Below are positions 16,721 through 32,409 of a stretch of DNA of 64,000 nucleotides, piece after piece (the first letter of the stretch is position 1; each line of letters starts with the position of its first letter). A program made the translations under genes and the position numbers. The DNA lies in assembly GCA_037975125.1 (NCBI GenBank), contig CM075862.1, positions 60,612,779 through 60,676,778 on the forward strand, read 5' to 3'. The notes under the pieces were generated by a model. It searched no databases and had not been told where the DNA came from. It worked only from the letters and a program-made list of their open reading frames with translations. This stretch comes from Latrodectus hesperus. Lineage: Eukaryota > Arthropoda > Arachnida > Araneae > Theridiidae.

Positions 16721-19100
16721 TATATGAGCTCTAAAATTTCAATAAACAGAATAAGCAAACACATTCCTTTACATATTGGGTTATAGTAATAATTTTCCTA
16801 TTGGCTGTGTTTTCCCAACTAAAGCTAACTCAACAATGATAGCCTTAATGTTAGACTGGATATCTACTGAATGCCTTTGTAAAGAATTTGAATTTCATCA
16901 GTCTTTATATATTAGAAATTATTTTCATTAATTTTAAGGTATATTCACTTGCAACAGAGGAGTTGACACTTGAAATTAGTGCTGCCGGAATTTTTGCTTT
17001 AATATACAGGCAATTGATTAACAAAAAGGTCACATTTAAAGTAATTAAATTCTGATATACTTCTTATAGTATGGTGCAAAATTTAGGATCCTAGTTTTCA
17101 AAGTCGGACATAATTTCAAATTAGAATTGCTGCCGTTAGAAAATTTTTCTTTGTATTGCTATAACATATTAGTCTTCAGTCTACATATAATAAAACATTA
17201 TAAATAGATAGTTTGCACGACTATTTTAAAAAAATGAAAAAGCAAATATTTTATGAATATTCTTAAATTTGATATTTCTTTACTCTGTATTAAATTGAAA
17301 TAAAATTTTATACAAAGATAATTTAATTCATGTTAGAATTCAGTATTTTAATCAACAATTAAAAACTAGTGACTAACATTAATTAACACAGGATTTGTAT
17401 TTAACATAAATTTAACTAGTTTAAATTTTTGGAAATAAATCTAAAAAGTATATAATTGAATAAGCACAGAATAATTACTAAATATTATAATACACTAATT
17501 TGTGTGTAAAACTCTTTTTACCACCATGTTTACGATTTTAGGTTTTTCTTTATCTGAATTTAGTAAATACTTTTATGCATCAGTTATTAATATCACTTCT
17601 ACACAACTGTCATCAGTTTTATAAAATCAAACATATTTTGGTAAGTAAATTTTGAGATTTGGGATAAACTCAAAATTTTAGAGGCTTTAATATTTGAACT
17701 TACTATTGAATATTTGAACTATTAATATTGAAATATACAAAATTTTAGAGGCTTTAATATAGAATCATTGAAAACACTACCTTGACTTGCGCTTTTAAAT
17801 TATTTAAGAAAATAGTTCAAAAATTGTTTTCCAGATTATATAATATTTAGTACGAAAGTACTAATATGAATATCTTACTAATAATAATTAATAACTCATT
17901 TATAGGGAATGTAAAAATATATAACAGATATACTCGCTCATATAAGAAATATAATTGCAAAAAAGTTTAAATATTTATAAAATTCATAAAAACAAAAGCT
18001 AATTATTAAGCTTTTACAGTATATTTTTTTAAATATTCATTCAAAATGATAACAAACATTATAAATTGATTTAGAAGCTTCAAATTCAGGTTCTATTCAT
18101 TAAAATAATATTATTTGTTATAAAAGTTAATTTCTTCATTTGCTTCCCCACTTTCCGAAAAAGAAATTATTTAAAATCTCAAACACACATATTGTGATAG
18201 TTCAACTCATAAATCATTTCAACATCATTGATATTTAATAAATTTTAAGCTATGATTTAAAATTTTAAACTGTTTGGATCATCAATACAAAAAATTATGC
18301 ATTTGTTTAGGTTTGATCTTTTATGTTCTTTAATTACCTGCATTATATCAATTAAAATAGAAAAAACCAACTTTATGCTAAATATTAAATATATTAAAAA
18401 TTTTATATTATTATTGTACTTTTTCAAGGGAATTTTTATGTCTGAAATGAATACTAAAGTCATTATGTTCCTCAACATTGTTGCTTTAAATTAATAAGCA
18501 CTTAAATACCACTTGTACCATGTTTTTTGTCTTCTGATTCCTGCATAATTAATGGGCATCTAGGCTGAAATAACCAATAAATTTGAATATATTATTTCTC
18601 GTGAATTTATGGAAAATCAATAAATTACAATTTAATTGTTTGTGCAACAAAAAATATTGAGTAATGAAAACATACATATCAAAAAAAATAAATAATGAAT
18701 AAAACAGTTGTTTTTTTTTACACTTAAATTGTATTTTCAAATTAGAAAATAAATGCATTATTAAAAAGCTGTTTATTAAAACATTTGGGTTATGTATAGT
18801 TAATTTGAAAGTAAATGCAAATAATTGTATACATATGTAATATTAATTAGCTTAGCTGGCCTAGAAAAGCAGCATTACACAGATGTTGCAGAATTAACGT
18901 AAAAATTTATTCATTATAAAATAGTTATTCAAGTAATAGAACTGTATATATAGTTTTAAGTTGGACCATTATGGACTCTCTCTCTCTCACCATCGTTTAA
19001 ATGTCAAACTGAACGTTTTGATGCGGATTGTTCCAGATTTGATCTTGTCGAAGAATAAGAAATATGCATTGTAATTTTTGTTTTTGCATGTACAATTTTT
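16721..19100. other. AT-rich non-coding stretch
   Basis: No gene recognised. A 24-bp segment containing TTTTAGAGGCTTTAATAT occurs twice, near 17671 and 17739. The part from about 18570 belongs to a dispersed repeat listed separately. Two overlapping opposite-strand frames at 18257-18494 are hydrophobic AT-driven chance frames. Confidence 0.55.
18570..18850. repeat. Dispersed repeat A, copy 1, first homologous block
   Basis: Shares GGAAAATCAATAAATTAC (near 18610) and TTGAAAGTAAATGCAAATAAT (near 18806) in the same order and orientation with 44020-44230. Between these anchors the two copies align only loosely and are AT-rich. Confidence 0.5.
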
Positions 19101-19102
19101 AG

Positions 19103-19620
19103 AATAACCTCTCGGTCAGTTTTGGTGTTATATTTTTTAAGTAACTTGAACAAGGCTTAAGATTTTCTTTTACACTATCCTCTTAAAAATAACCTCTTGA
19201 ACACTTAAAAGAACACTTAAAATAACCTCTTGGTCAGTTTTGGTGTTATGTCTTTTAAATAACTTGAACTTCGACCGATGGCTAAGTGGTTAGCGCTCCT
19301 TACTCCTGAGCTGTGAGTCCTGGGGTTTGAATCCCGGTTCGGGCATGGATGTTACTTTCTTTCTCTGTTCTCTCTCTGTTTCTCTATTCTTTCTTCCGTG
19401 ATGATGTATGAATGTGGCCCACCCTATAAACGAGTTTGGGGTGGTATGACGCGGGAAACGCTACTCGCCTCGGTGACTTAATTCACAGGTGCCCGTTGGG
19501 TAACGACAAATGAGTAGCGATTTCTGGCCTTGTTGTGGCATAGGGTTCAACCCTCAAATGCCCGCTGTTGAAAAAAAAAATAACTTGAACAAGGCTTATG
19601 AATTTTATTTTACACTATCC
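19103..19620. repeat. Tandem duplication, second copy interrupted by a SINE
   Basis: Copy 1 (about 19103-19180) runs ATAACCTCTCGGTCAG ... AACTTGAACAAGGCTTA ... TTTTACACTATCC. Copy 2 starts at 19222 with ATAACCTCTTGGTCAG and is cut at AACTTGAAC by a 309-bp SINE. It resumes after the SINE with AACTTGAACAAGGCTTATG and TTTTACACTATCC (to 19620). The period without the SINE is about 119 bp. The segment between copies (19181-19221) contains extra partial repeats of AACACTTAAAA. Confidence 0.9.
19270..19578 (+). mobile_element. tRNA-derived SINE with poly(A) tail and 12-bp target duplication
   Basis: A short retroposon that would be transcribed by RNA polymerase III from internal boxes and copied by a LINE machinery in trans. 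The A box is TGGCTAAGTGG at 19279-19289 and the B box is GGTTTGAATCC at 19324-19334, with tRNA-like spacing. A pyrimidine-rich section (about 19348-19395) and a non-tRNA body follow, ending in GCTGTTG and a run of ten A. The 12-bp direct repeat AATAACTTGAAC flanks it at 19258-19269 and 19579-19590 (the latter overlaps the end of the A run). Boxes and target duplication are intact, suggesting a fairly recent insertion. Confidence 0.92.
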
Positions 19621-19989
19621 CACCAAGATATCAATCTTTCTTGAAGAGAATGCCAATTGGATGTTCAAGGAAGCATTGGAACAACAATCAACTATTAAGT
19701 TATTTGTTAGGTTGTGCTTATATGTTTAGACAGTTAAATATAGATTTATTTGGCCTTATGTAAATTATTTTAAATGTAAAATGAAATAAACTTTTTGAAC
19801 ATCGAGCATAAAAAATTAAACTTACTGATTTAAGTAAATTCAATTTCAATAAAACTCATTATTATTGAATAAATTTAAAAAAAATTAAAAAAACATATTT
19901 TTTCTTTTAAAATTATATCATATATTTTATTTCTCATTTTTAGCAAAATAATTATATCACATACTAACCAACTATTGACACGTGAGGGA

Positions 19990-20190
19990 AGAAGCTTCTG
20001 AACAAAATGGGAGAGAAATATTTTTGATAACTTCTTGAGAATTTCCAGACTTCCAATAACTTGCTTAAAGTATTTTTGAAGTACTTATCTTCTGTCTTGA
20101 TTGATATCGATGCCGCTGGTCTTGGTAAAAGAATATTTTGGGCTTTTCTTGAAACTTTCGTTGCGGAAAATTTAATATTGTTTAACTTTA
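19990..20190. repeat. Dispersed repeat A, copy 1, second homologous block
   Basis: About 95 bp (20021-20115) is nearly identical to 44633-44726, including GATAACTTCTTGAGA, CCAGACTTCCAATAACTTGC and CTTGATTGATATCGATGC. A weaker match continues to about 20165 (GAAACTTTCGTT against GAACTTTCGTT). On the minus strand both copies carry an open frame with LSKLLEVWK, but every difference I compared in that frame changes the amino acid, so this is not treated as a gene. Confidence 0.85.
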
Positions 20191-20274
20191 TTTTCTTTGC
20201 ATTCATCTTGTTCATATCTTCTATTTTTTATTATTTGTTTTTATTTATTTATTTTTCTCTTCTTAATTAATGAT

Positions 20275-22457
20275 ATTAAAATCAATTTATATTTAAAATA
20301 GTGTATTTTGTTTGTCATAAAAGTACTTCTTACAGAGATTATTTTTATGCGTGTCTCTTAGAAATATGCAGTTACAGAAAAATATTTGTATTATACCGTT
20401 ATTGTTGTGCATCCATCAAACAATAATTTTAGTTATTCTTTTATTAACAACAATTTAAAACTATTCATTTAAAGCATTAAAAAGTGGACATCAAAGACAA
20501 AAAAGTTTTTAATAATTAGTCAAATTTTGTTACTCTTAATGTAGTTAATTATATTTTTTAGATTTGTTTGATTTAAAATATATTTTAATATAAATTTTAA
20601 TTTCGCTAATTTCAAATGATAACTAATACAAAATCTTGTTCTGATTTTTATTTCATTTTTGAAATTTTGAGACGTGTAAGAGAAGAAACTGAAATTTTAT
20701 TAAACAAATTTATAATGCCATAATAATAATAAATGTCATATTGTAAAACTAATTATTCTTAAGTTCAACATTTGTAAGTTATACATTGAAAATGTAATTA
20801 TGAAATGTAATATTATATTGAGTCTACCATGAATTTTTAAAGTATAAAATGCCATAAAATCAAGAAGAAATGAACTAAATGATTTTGTAAAATAATTGCT
20901 TGACATGGAATATTCTATATCAAAAATCTTGAAATAAATGCTTAATATTTGTGATTATTTCTAAATAAATAAAACTACAATTGATAGCAAAAGTTTGTGT
21001 ATATAGGGTAAACTAGAGCTAAAATAATGTTATTTAACATAAATATATGAAAATTAACCTAACTTTAATAACACAATTTTACGTTTTCGATTCAAACACG
21101 TATTTAAACTTTAGTCAAATACCGAACAATTTTCATGCACTTTAACATAAAAGATATTTGCTCTGATTAACTTTTTATTTACATTTGCTTTTTCTGAGAA
21201 CAATATTTAAATTTACAGATTTATTATTTAAATGTGAAATGCCATCACATTGAAAATGCAGAACTTCTATATTTGTCAGGAATTCTCAAAAATGGCTCCT
21301 TGGAATACTATTTCTATTTTAGAGAACAAAAAATGTTTATCTTGTGTAAAATTGAAAATAAGTTTTACAAAGTTCATTCATGTGTTAATGAAATCTTTGA
21401 GCTGCTCTGTCTCAGTGTAAAATAATATATTAATTTCTTTTTTTATCAGTATTTAATGAACAACTTTTATTTTTCAATTTTAATGAAAATTAAGCATACT
21501 ATTGGTTTGTCTACTTTGTTCATTTACCTCAATTTATTAAATAGAGTTAATTTAAACTGATCTAAGCTTTAAATTAAATAATAAATCAGTATGAAAGACA
21601 CCCTTAATCACGGAAGTAAAATAAGAAAATTTTGAAACAGAGTACCTCTATTCAAGCAAACTATTCAGTTAAGAAAAGGAATTTATCACATAATAATATA
21701 CTTGGTAATTGTTTTATATTTAGATCAAGATCTTGATAGAAGTATCGTTTGTATTTATAATAAATTTTAATAATTATAACTGTAAACAAAATTTATTTTT
21801 AAATATCCTTACAAAAAAACGAAAATTAACTTTCGCTTCATTTTTGGAAACTATTTTAGTTTTAATCTTTTTTCTTAATAAATCAAACATTTTCTTACAT
21901 GCTACTTTGAGTAAAATTATTTTAATGTATTTAAATATTTTTATGTATTAATAAAAATTTAAAATATAATGTTAAATTATTTTAGTAATTTAAGACATAT
22001 TTAAGTATTTTGAAATTTCTACAAAAATGGTTGTGATAATATAGGCTTTTCATTTCATTTGAAAGATATTTTTCAATCCATTTCATATAAAGATACTTAA
22101 TACTTAAATATATTTAGGCATGTAGCTACACTTAATTTCTGTATTTAAACTATTACCAGCTTGCTTTCAGAAATATAAAAATTTGATTACTTCAAATATT
22201 TTATTGAAATTCTGAAGAAATTTTGAATTAACATAATGAGTCATTGTTACAAAATTTTATATGAAATTGTGGTAAAAAATATTCAGTCACAAAATCAATT
22301 AAATTTTCTACGGATTATATTGATATAATTATATTGATTTTCTAAGGCTTTTATTTTTAAAATATTTGTATTTATATGAATAAAACTCAATATTTTAATT
22401 AATTTCAAAAATTAAAAATTTTCCTTTCTATAATTCAATTATATTAATTCATATAAT
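20275..22457. other. AT-rich non-coding stretch
   Basis: No gene, RNA or repeat supported. Open frames at 21234-21425 and 21733-21951 have no recognisable motif. The first is less biased than most chance frames here but has no supporting evidence. Confidence 0.55.
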
Positions 22458-26559
<4,102 letters not shown>

Positions 26560-27950
26560 ACCGATAGCAATTCATTCGTTTGGCATCGTGTCGACATACT
26601 TCTGGAATAGATTTATGTCCAAAGAATAATATGAATCGCCTCTTAAATTCTTTAGAATTTGTAAAATACATGCAAAAGCAGAATGTTGTCGAATATGTAT
26701 TTCAAGAATACCCCACATACTTTATATGTTTTTAAGATTCAGGCTTTGTGTGGATATCGGAAGTTATGGGATTCAAGCACCGGACAAATTATGAATATAT
26801 TTGGTTTGATGTATCAAAATAGAAAAGAAAAATAGAAGGATACATTTGAGCTGGCAGTATATTTTAGTATTTCGTGGTTTGTGTATGCTTGAGAAACACA
26901 GGGCTACCATTTCCATGCCAAAAGAACTTGTTCCATATCAAGATGCTCCCATCAGAAACTTGCTCAATGCAAGTGTGGAAAGATAGCTTCATATATTGCC
27001 AAAGTCAACGTCTTCAATCAAAGTAATGGAAGAGTGGAATTATCCAGCACATTTTTCATTCCTTATCTTCCGATATCTAATGTTTTCTTTCAAGACAAAT
27101 TTGCAAAGGAAATTTTGCATTTACAACAGAAATAAGTGATTTTCTCACAGAAACTCTAATATGTGTACCTATCCTCAAATATATAAGTTTACCGCTGAAA
27201 CTACGGCAATATGTCAAACGCTTCAGCTAGTAGATACCGTAAATTCTTTGAACTTTTGGGTGTAGAGTGACAGTTTGAACTTTTGGGTGTATAGAGTATG
27301 GTTTGTTTTGAAACCAAACAATCCTTGGGTGTAGAGTGACAGTTTGAGTATCTTAGAAGATTTGAAAAGCTTAAATTTTCATTATCATCTGGCTATGTCC
27401 AAGATTTTCCAAATATTACTTGTTGGCAAGATATGATATAAAGTTTTGTTGTATCCCAAGTCACGTAGGTCTTGAAGTCAATGAAAGGACTGATGCAGCT
27501 GCCAAAGATGCATCAAATTTGTTTCATTCATCTGTCCGTCTTATCGATGTGAGAAGGGTTGATAAAAAGTTTGATTTTTCTCTCTGGCAGGAGTTTTAGA
27601 ATATGCGGGTCTCCAACAAATTATGCGCCATTTTTTCCACCCGTCATCCCATCATCAGTTTTACCGTTACGAAGTGCTGATGTCCGTTTGACTCTCCTTC
27701 GTATCGGACACACGAGTTTCACACACAGACATTTGTTCTTGCGAGAATTAAATCCATGGTCTGAAACGTGTGATGAACCATGCACTTTTCATCATTTTTA
27801 TTTTCATGTCATGGTTTTAACCAATAAAGTTTACAATTTATTAAAACCAATTTTGTAACTCCTTTTGATTCCCTTGAGGATGCACCCCATAGATACCTAT
27901 TGTATTTTTAAGGGCGATATGTTTTTTGCATAATATTTAATTTCTGTAAC
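26560..27950 (+). pseudogene. Jockey-like retrotransposon 3' part: RT thumb relic and RNase H
   Basis: Heavily decayed plus-strand LINE. At about 26820-26880 a run like RRIHLSWQYILVFR resembles the post-RT segment of jockey elements. From about 27187 an RNase H relic reads FTAETTAICQTLQLVD and SDSLSILEDLKS, then CCIPSHVGLEVNERTDAAAK (27454-27513), the usual C-terminal RNase H helix motif (W/CxPxHxGxxxNExAD). A C-terminal segment reads DVRLTLLRIGHTSFTHRHLF (27680-27740) and continues to CDEPCTFHHF (27772-27801), the EVxLxRLRxGHTxxTH pattern seen in these elements. Frameshifts separate the parts. Within RNase H, TGTAGAGTGACAGTTTGA has been locally duplicated (27260-27350). The 3' region ends near 27950, immediately before a (TA)n array. 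Confidence 0.78.
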
Positions 27951-27957
27951 AAATTTT

Positions 27958-27962
<5 letters not shown>

Positions 27963-28027
<65 letters not shown>
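27963..28027. repeat. (TA)n array, part left of the gypsy insertion
   Basis: About 65 bp of TA repeats directly abutting the TG of the gypsy LTR at 28028. The array resumes on the other side at 30344. Confidence 0.97.
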
Positions 28028-28031
<4 letters not shown>

Positions 28032-28116
28032 ACAAATTTATAAATAATGATTATATTTTTCTTAAAATATCTCAGACAGATCGGAAATTCTCACATTTCG
28101 GGCAAAAATTGCGGTA
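28028..28116 (+). repeat. Gypsy 5' LTR stub
   Basis: Matches the first 89 bp of the 3' LTR (29740-29828) with three substitutions by direct comparison. Homology stops at GCGGTA; the following sequence is pol. The breakpoint is therefore at about 28116. Confidence 0.93.
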
Positions 28117-28117
28117 A

Positions 28118-29548
28118 ATTGATGCACTATCAAGGAAGCCGTGTAATGAAAGCTGCCGATATCGTTCTAGAATAGAGAAGAACTATCAGTTAATAAATCC
28201 TTCGGTACGCCAAGTTACTGTTTCACCTCCACCGAAACCAGACCCATGGAGTGATAAAGGACTTAGAGAAGCCCAAAAAGAAGATTCAGATATAAATCCA
28301 ATTTTAGAATTAAAAGAATCTTCCAGTACGAAACCAAGTTGGCAGGATATCTCCACCTACAGTCCTGCGACTAAACAATATTGGGCTCTTTGGGACTCAC
28401 TCCATATTAGAAATGGTGTCTTATACAGGAAATGGGAATCCGATGATGGACGTAATTTTAAATGGCAGCTTGTTCTTCTAAAATCAAGAATTTCAGATGT
28501 TTTGAAAGAATTGCATAGTAGCTCGACTGGAGGCCACTTTGGAGTAATGAAAACTCTACAGAAAGTTCGAGAACGCTTCTATTGGAGCAAAACTAGACAA
28601 GATGTAGAGAAATGGTGCCAATCTTGTGATGATTGTGCGGCACGTAAAGGACCAAAGAAACGTAGCCGAGGAAGGTTGCAGCGGTACAACGTAGCAGCAC
28701 CTTTTGAGATGATAGCATTGGACATTTTGGTTCCTTTACCACGATCTTCAAATGGCAACAAATACATACTAGTTGTCATGGACTATTTTACTAAGTGGCC
28801 TGAAGCGTTTTCAATCCCTGATCAAGAGGCGACTACAGTAGCCGAGGTTCTAGTGCAGCAATGGGTTTCCAGATTCGGCACACCCTTACAAATTCATTCT
28901 GATCAAGGGACAAATTTCACCTCTGTTGTGTTTAAAGGAATGTGTCAAATTCTCGGAATAGAAAAGACGCAGACCACGCCACTACACCCACAATCGGACG
29001 GCATGGTAGAGAGGTTTAACAGAACCATCTTGAATAACCTCTCACTTATGGTTTCCAGAAATCAGCAAGATTGGGATTTGAAGCTACCGCTGTTTCTGCT
29101 TGCATATCGCAGTGCTGTCCATGAGACTACCGGATATACTCCTTCACAGATTCTCTTTGGTCGCGAACTTCGTCTCCCTTGTGATCTTCAGTTTGGTCGT
29201 CCACCGGATACATCTTCATCGCCAGAGGAATACCTTCGAGACCTTCAGGCACGTCTTGAAGATGTTCATAGCTTCGCTCGAGACCGAATCAACCTGACGA
29301 CCGAAAGAATGAAGACAAGGTATGACACAAGAGCGACGGGACATGAATTTCAAGAAGGTGACAAAGTTTGGTCGTGGAACCCGATTCGACTTAAAGGACT
29401 TTCTCCAAAGTTGCAAGCCAACTGGGAAGGTCCCTACACAGTCCTAAAAAGACTGAACGACGTCGTGGTTCGTATAAGAAAATCATCTGCTTCAAAACCA
29501 AAGGTAGTACATTATGATAGATTAGCTCCTTATCGTAATGTAGAGTAA
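28118..29548 (+). CDS. Gypsy pol 3' segment: end of RNase H region and integrase, 5'-truncated
   Basis: An uninterrupted 476-codon frame with no start of its own, opening right at the deletion junction. Its first residues, IDALSRKPCNESC, are the gypsy RNase H/integrase linker (ADALSRRP). The integrase follows: a zinc-binding HHCC domain (LHSSSTGGHFG ... CQSCDDC, about 28510-28650), then the catalytic core with Asp in IALDILVPLP (about 28710), Asp in IHSDQGTNF (about 28900) and Glu in GMVERFNRT (about 29005), so the D,D,E triad is complete. The C-terminal domain has the GPY-type module (NWEGPYTVLKRL, about 29420). The first internal Met is at 28502, but the frame upstream is clearly coding by homology. 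In a full element this enzyme inserts the cDNA; here it has no promoter of its own kind and no RT, so function is unlikely. Lack of stops suggests the truncation is recent. Confidence 0.92.
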   Translation: MDALSRKPCNESCRYRSRIEKNYQLINPSVRQVTVSPPPKPDPWSDKGLREAQKEDSDINPILELKESSSTKPSWQDISTYSPATKQYWALWDSLHIRNGVLYRKWESDDGRNFKWQLVLLKSRISDVLKELHSSSTGGHFGVMKTLQKVRERFYWSKTRQDVEKWCQSCDDCAARKGPKKRSRGRLQRYNVAAPFEMIALDILVPLPRSSNGNKYILVVMDYFTKWPEAFSIPDQEATTVAEVLVQQWVSRFGTPLQIHSDQGTNFTSVVFKGMCQILGIEKTQTTPLHPQSDGMVERFNRTILNNLSLMVSRNQQDWDLKLPLFLLAYRSAVHETTGYTPSQILFGRELRLPCDLQFGRPPDTSSSPEEYLRDLQARLEDVHSFARDRINLTTERMKTRYDTRATGHEFQEGDKVWSWNPIRLKGLSPKLQANWEGPYTVLKRLNDVVVRIRKSSASKPKVVHYDRLAPYRNVE

Positions 29549-29726
29549 AAATTAGTAGACCATGGTCTCTTTGTAAATAGTATGGATAATTTTAATCTTT
29601 TCTATTTTCTTGTATTTTTAGTTGCTTGTGTATGCAATGTGCTCTGTATCCTCTTGAAATGTAAATTCTTTTATATTAAATTTGGCCTCCTATCAGGGGA
29701 TTGTACTGCCCGGGACGTGCAGTCCT

Positions 29727-29739
29727 TGAGAGGGGGCAA
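29727..29739 (+). other. Polypurine tract of the gypsy element
   Basis: A GAGAGGGGG run directly before the TG of the 3' LTR, the expected plus-strand priming site. Confidence 0.85.
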
Positions 29740-29868
29740 TGTTACAAATTTATAAATAATGATTATATTTGTCTTAAAATATCTTAGACAGATCGGAAAT
29801 TCTCACATTTTGGGCAAAAATTGCGGTATTTAGACGTGTTGTAGTTTAAAAGCGGATTTCCTAATGAT

Positions 29869-29946
29869 TTGGCGACTTGGCGACAGTTGGCGAGATTCTT
29901 GGCGAGTTGGCGATGGTTGGCGAGATTCTTGGCGACTTGGCGAGAA
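29869..29946 (+). repeat. 30-bp tandem repeat inside the gypsy LTR
   Basis: Units begin at 29869, 29899 and 29929 with TTGGCGA(C/G)TTGGCGA. Units 1 and 2 end in GTTGGCGAGATTC and the third is partial. The subunit TTGGCGA occurs eight times. It lies upstream of the TATA box, where LTR enhancers sit, so it may bind a regulator; that role is inference. Confidence 0.92.
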
Positions 29947-30058
29947 ATCGATACTTCTGGAAATATCCATCACCTAAGCTTTAGGACCAATATTTTTCGA
30001 GATAGCCTAGAAGCTTCCAGAATCTTGGCGAAATTGGTAGATTTCTCCGCCAAGTCAG

Positions 30059-30067
30059 GTATAAATA
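30059..30067 (+). promoter_or_regulatory. LTR TATA box
   Basis: GTATAAATA about 190 bp after the tandem repeats begin. Transcription would start a few tens of bases downstream, in the GAGAGTTTTGTGAAGACAGTC region. Confidence 0.65.
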
Positions 30068-30268
30068 CCGCAGCCCGACATGGAAGAGTGAGAGTTTTGT
30101 GAAGACAGTCAGTGAGTGAAGACGATTAGTTGTGACTGCTAGTTGTTCTCTGTCTGAGGTATTTGAGACCTGTGATTGGAAGCTATTTCTTATTGTATCT
30201 GACGAATTGTAGCTGTATAATTGTGATTGTTACAGCGGGAATTTCGCTTATCTAGTGAAGTTTTTACG

Positions 30269-30274
30269 AATAAA
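30269..30274 (+). promoter_or_regulatory. LTR polyadenylation signal
   Basis: AATAAA, followed by a GT-rich stretch (GTCTTGTGTTC), about 70 bp before the LTR end. Confidence 0.6.
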
Positions 30275-30340
30275 AGTCTTGTGTTCATTAAGTGGTTGCT
30301 TTATTCAACTCTCAATCAACACGAACCCGTGGAGCTCGGT

Positions 30341-30343
<3 letters not shown>

Positions 30344-30429
<86 letters not shown>
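30344..30429. repeat. (AT)n array, part right of the gypsy insertion
   Basis: About 86 bp of AT repeats immediately after the LTR end; with 27963-28027 it forms one array of about 150 bp split by the element. Confidence 0.97.
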
Positions 30430-31480
<1,051 letters not shown>

Positions 31481-32409
31481 GATTAAAAATTTATAAAGTA
31501 ATTAAAAAATGCATTAAAACACTCATATTGCTCAAAATTATATTAAAAGCAATTCTTGATAAACATAGTTATTAAGCGTAACAAATTAGACATTTATAGA
31601 AATTGTTTTACTTTTATTAATAAAATGAAAAATATATCAAAATGAAAACTTTGAGAGAAATATAAGTGAATAAAATAATTATATTTATTTTTGATATTTA
31701 AGTTAAAAATACAAATCTTGCAATGTTAATGAAATTCCATACGAGACAATAAATATTATTTAAGATTAAAATTTCAAAGAAGATGGGTTAATTTGTAAAT
31801 CATAAACGATATAATTATTGTGTAAAATGAAAAAAAAAACTCAGTGATAAATGCATGAAAATTTTCTTTTTTTAAATAAAATTATTAAAGTAATAATTGA
31901 GAAACATTACTATTAATTAATTTCAAGTTTTATCCATAAGATTTCAAACTCTAAGATCATTATTAATTAAGGGAAAATAGAAGCAGGATTTCACTTATCC
32001 TAACCTTCATTGCATTTTAATCAGTTACACAGAACATAAACAGAAAGCAGTGAATGGATGTTATAGAACCACTTTAGGAATCATCATAATTTTTATTTAA
32101 AAAGGAAAAAATAATCTCTACTATACAAAATGAAATAGTTGTAACAATGCTATTTTTTAACTTTTATTAATATACCAAACATTAAGCATTGTTATTTTTT
32201 CATTAAATTCCTTTTGATATATTTTTTGACTAACAGAAATTATTTTACCTCAATCTACATAATATTGATTTCTGTTGCTACGCTTTTATTATTTACTTTC
32301 AGTTCCTTTAATTAAATTTAAATAGCAGCTCATTGTGTGTACTGTGTCAATAAGGATTTCTCCAGAGCCTTCCTCTATTCCTATTTTCTCTTCGTCAGGA
32401 CACTTCAGT
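31481..32409. other. AT-rich non-coding stretch
   Basis: Nothing recognised. Confidence 0.6.

Larger units (their letters stand above)
28028..30343 (+). mobile_element. Ty3/gypsy LTR retrotransposon, internally deleted copy inserted in (TA)n
   Basis: Consists of an 89-bp 5' LTR stub, an open 3' pol segment encoding integrase, a purine tract and a full 604-bp 3' LTR. Most of the 5' LTR, the primer-binding site, gag, protease, reverse transcriptase and RNase H are missing, so it cannot move by itself. The outer ends are TGTTAC and GGTACA. Both flanks are TA repeats, so a short TA-type target duplication is consistent but cannot be delimited. Confidence 0.93.
29740..30343 (+). repeat. Gypsy 3' LTR, complete
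   Basis: 604 bp from TGTTAC to GGTACA. Contains a 30-bp tandem repeat (29869-29946), a TATA box (GTATAAATA, 30059-30067) with a transcript leader-like region after it, and a polyadenylation signal (AATAAA, 30269-30274). The 3' end is placed at CA before the (TA)n; it could be off by one or two bases because of the repeat flank. Confidence 0.9.

Noticed and set aside
19964..20215. Conserved minus-strand frame shared with 44564-44767 (common LSKLLEVWK), a possible small host gene family
   Set aside because: Comparing the best-aligned stretch codon by codon, all differences seen (Glu/Gly, Tyr/Cys, Asn/Thr, Phe/Ile, Gln/Arg, Tyr/Cys) change the amino acid and none is silent. That is not the pattern of a protein under constraint. 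DNA-level repeat is the simpler explanation.
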